64,000 nt of DNA from Sepioteuthis lessoniana (taxonomy: Eukaryota > Mollusca > Cephalopoda > Myopsida > Loliginidae), in NCBI GenBank assembly GCA_963585895.1, contig OY757915.1:91330514-91394513 (forward strand), given 5' to 3'. Positions 63,830-64,000 of the stretch are shown in pieces. The notes beneath the pieces are model-generated. The model was not told the origin of the DNA. It saw only the letters and a list, made by a program, of their open reading frames with translations, and did no database searches. Numbering within the stretch: position 1 is the stretch's first letter; each line of letters starts with the position of its first letter. Position numbers and translations under genes: made by a program.

Positions 63830-64000
63830 TGTTTTGTCATTAAATAACGTATCAACCTTCGGAGATTATTAGATGCCAAAGCCATCGTTGTAAAAAAATG
63901 AACCAGTTCTATCCAACCCAGAGCTTGGAGACAAAGAAGTTTCATACCTTTCGTAAGGATATTAATCCAAACGGGAACGTAACTAAATCTTGACGTCAAA
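63830..64000 (-). mobile_element. SINE B copy, cut by window end
   Basis: Inverted tail GTCATTAAATAACGTATCAACC...TAGATGCCAAAGCCA, CCAACCCAGAGCTTGGAGAC, ATACCTTTCGTAAGGATATT, AAACGGGAACGTAAC. The head lies beyond the window. Confidence 0.72.

Overview
The window is repeat-dense, non-coding DNA from an animal, most likely a lophotrochozoan and plausibly a coleoid cephalopod (octopus-like). The organism call is inference. It rests on the mix of tRNA-derived SINEs, APE- and restriction-like-endonuclease-type LINEs, Penelope-like elements, mariner remnants and abundant (TA)n/(CA)n tracts, and on the resemblance of several translated fragments to proteins I remember as commonly predicted from cephalopod genomes. 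I see no host gene, true tRNA gene, rRNA or CRISPR array. All the long open frames fall in transposon debris or in tandem repeats that happen to lack stops.

Layout. 1-2.8 kb: a 105-bp-arm palindrome, a Penelope-like fragment with inverted ends, a SINE and a second inverted repeat. 3.2-5.8 kb: a pyrimidine-rich tract that switches to a purine-rich tract. 5.8-14.3 kb: an APE-type LINE relic, several copies of retroposon family E (one split by a solo LTR), two mariner relics and RLE-type LINE pieces. 14.3-18.4 kb: polypurine satellites, including a 93-bp tandem array and a 500-bp higher-order repeat. 18.4-25.1 kb: nested SINEs, family E and an LTR. 25.1-32.7 kb: one 29-bp polypyrimidine satellite of about 260 units with higher-order duplications. 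32.7-64 kb: a mosaic of family E, SINEs A-D, solo LTRs, LINE and Penelope-like fragments, microsatellites and a 21-bp heptad-like tandem array.

The most interesting content is the repeat ecology. Family E is a non-autonomous retroposon with a conserved core of about 230 bp, a variable number of 56-bp internal repeats and an (AACC)n-like tail. I do not recognise it as a named family. It has more than 20 copies here and shares its 3' end with tRNA-derived SINE B, which suggests one LINE partner mobilises both. A solo-LTR family of about 545 bp (TGT...ACA ends, AATAAA, a conserved TGACGTCA) has four full copies, each with a perfect 4-bp target duplication (GTTT, AATG, GATG, ATAT). Three of these lie inside identifiable older repeats, so insertions can be ordered in time without any alignment tool.

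Working names used below: E (56-bp-repeat retroposon, forward = TGCCCAGTCGGCTGGG... to ...GCCATAAAACCAAACC); SINE A (head with TGGTCTAAAGG, body ending GGTCGCCAACTTTAC); SINE B (tail GGCATTAAATAACC...); SINE C; SINE D (tail GTGGATGAC(TA)n); SINE G. LINE-1type means the APE-endonuclease LINE (probably RTE-like), and RLE-LINE the restriction-like-endonuclease LINE. Boundaries not fixed by target duplications are good to about 10-30 bp.
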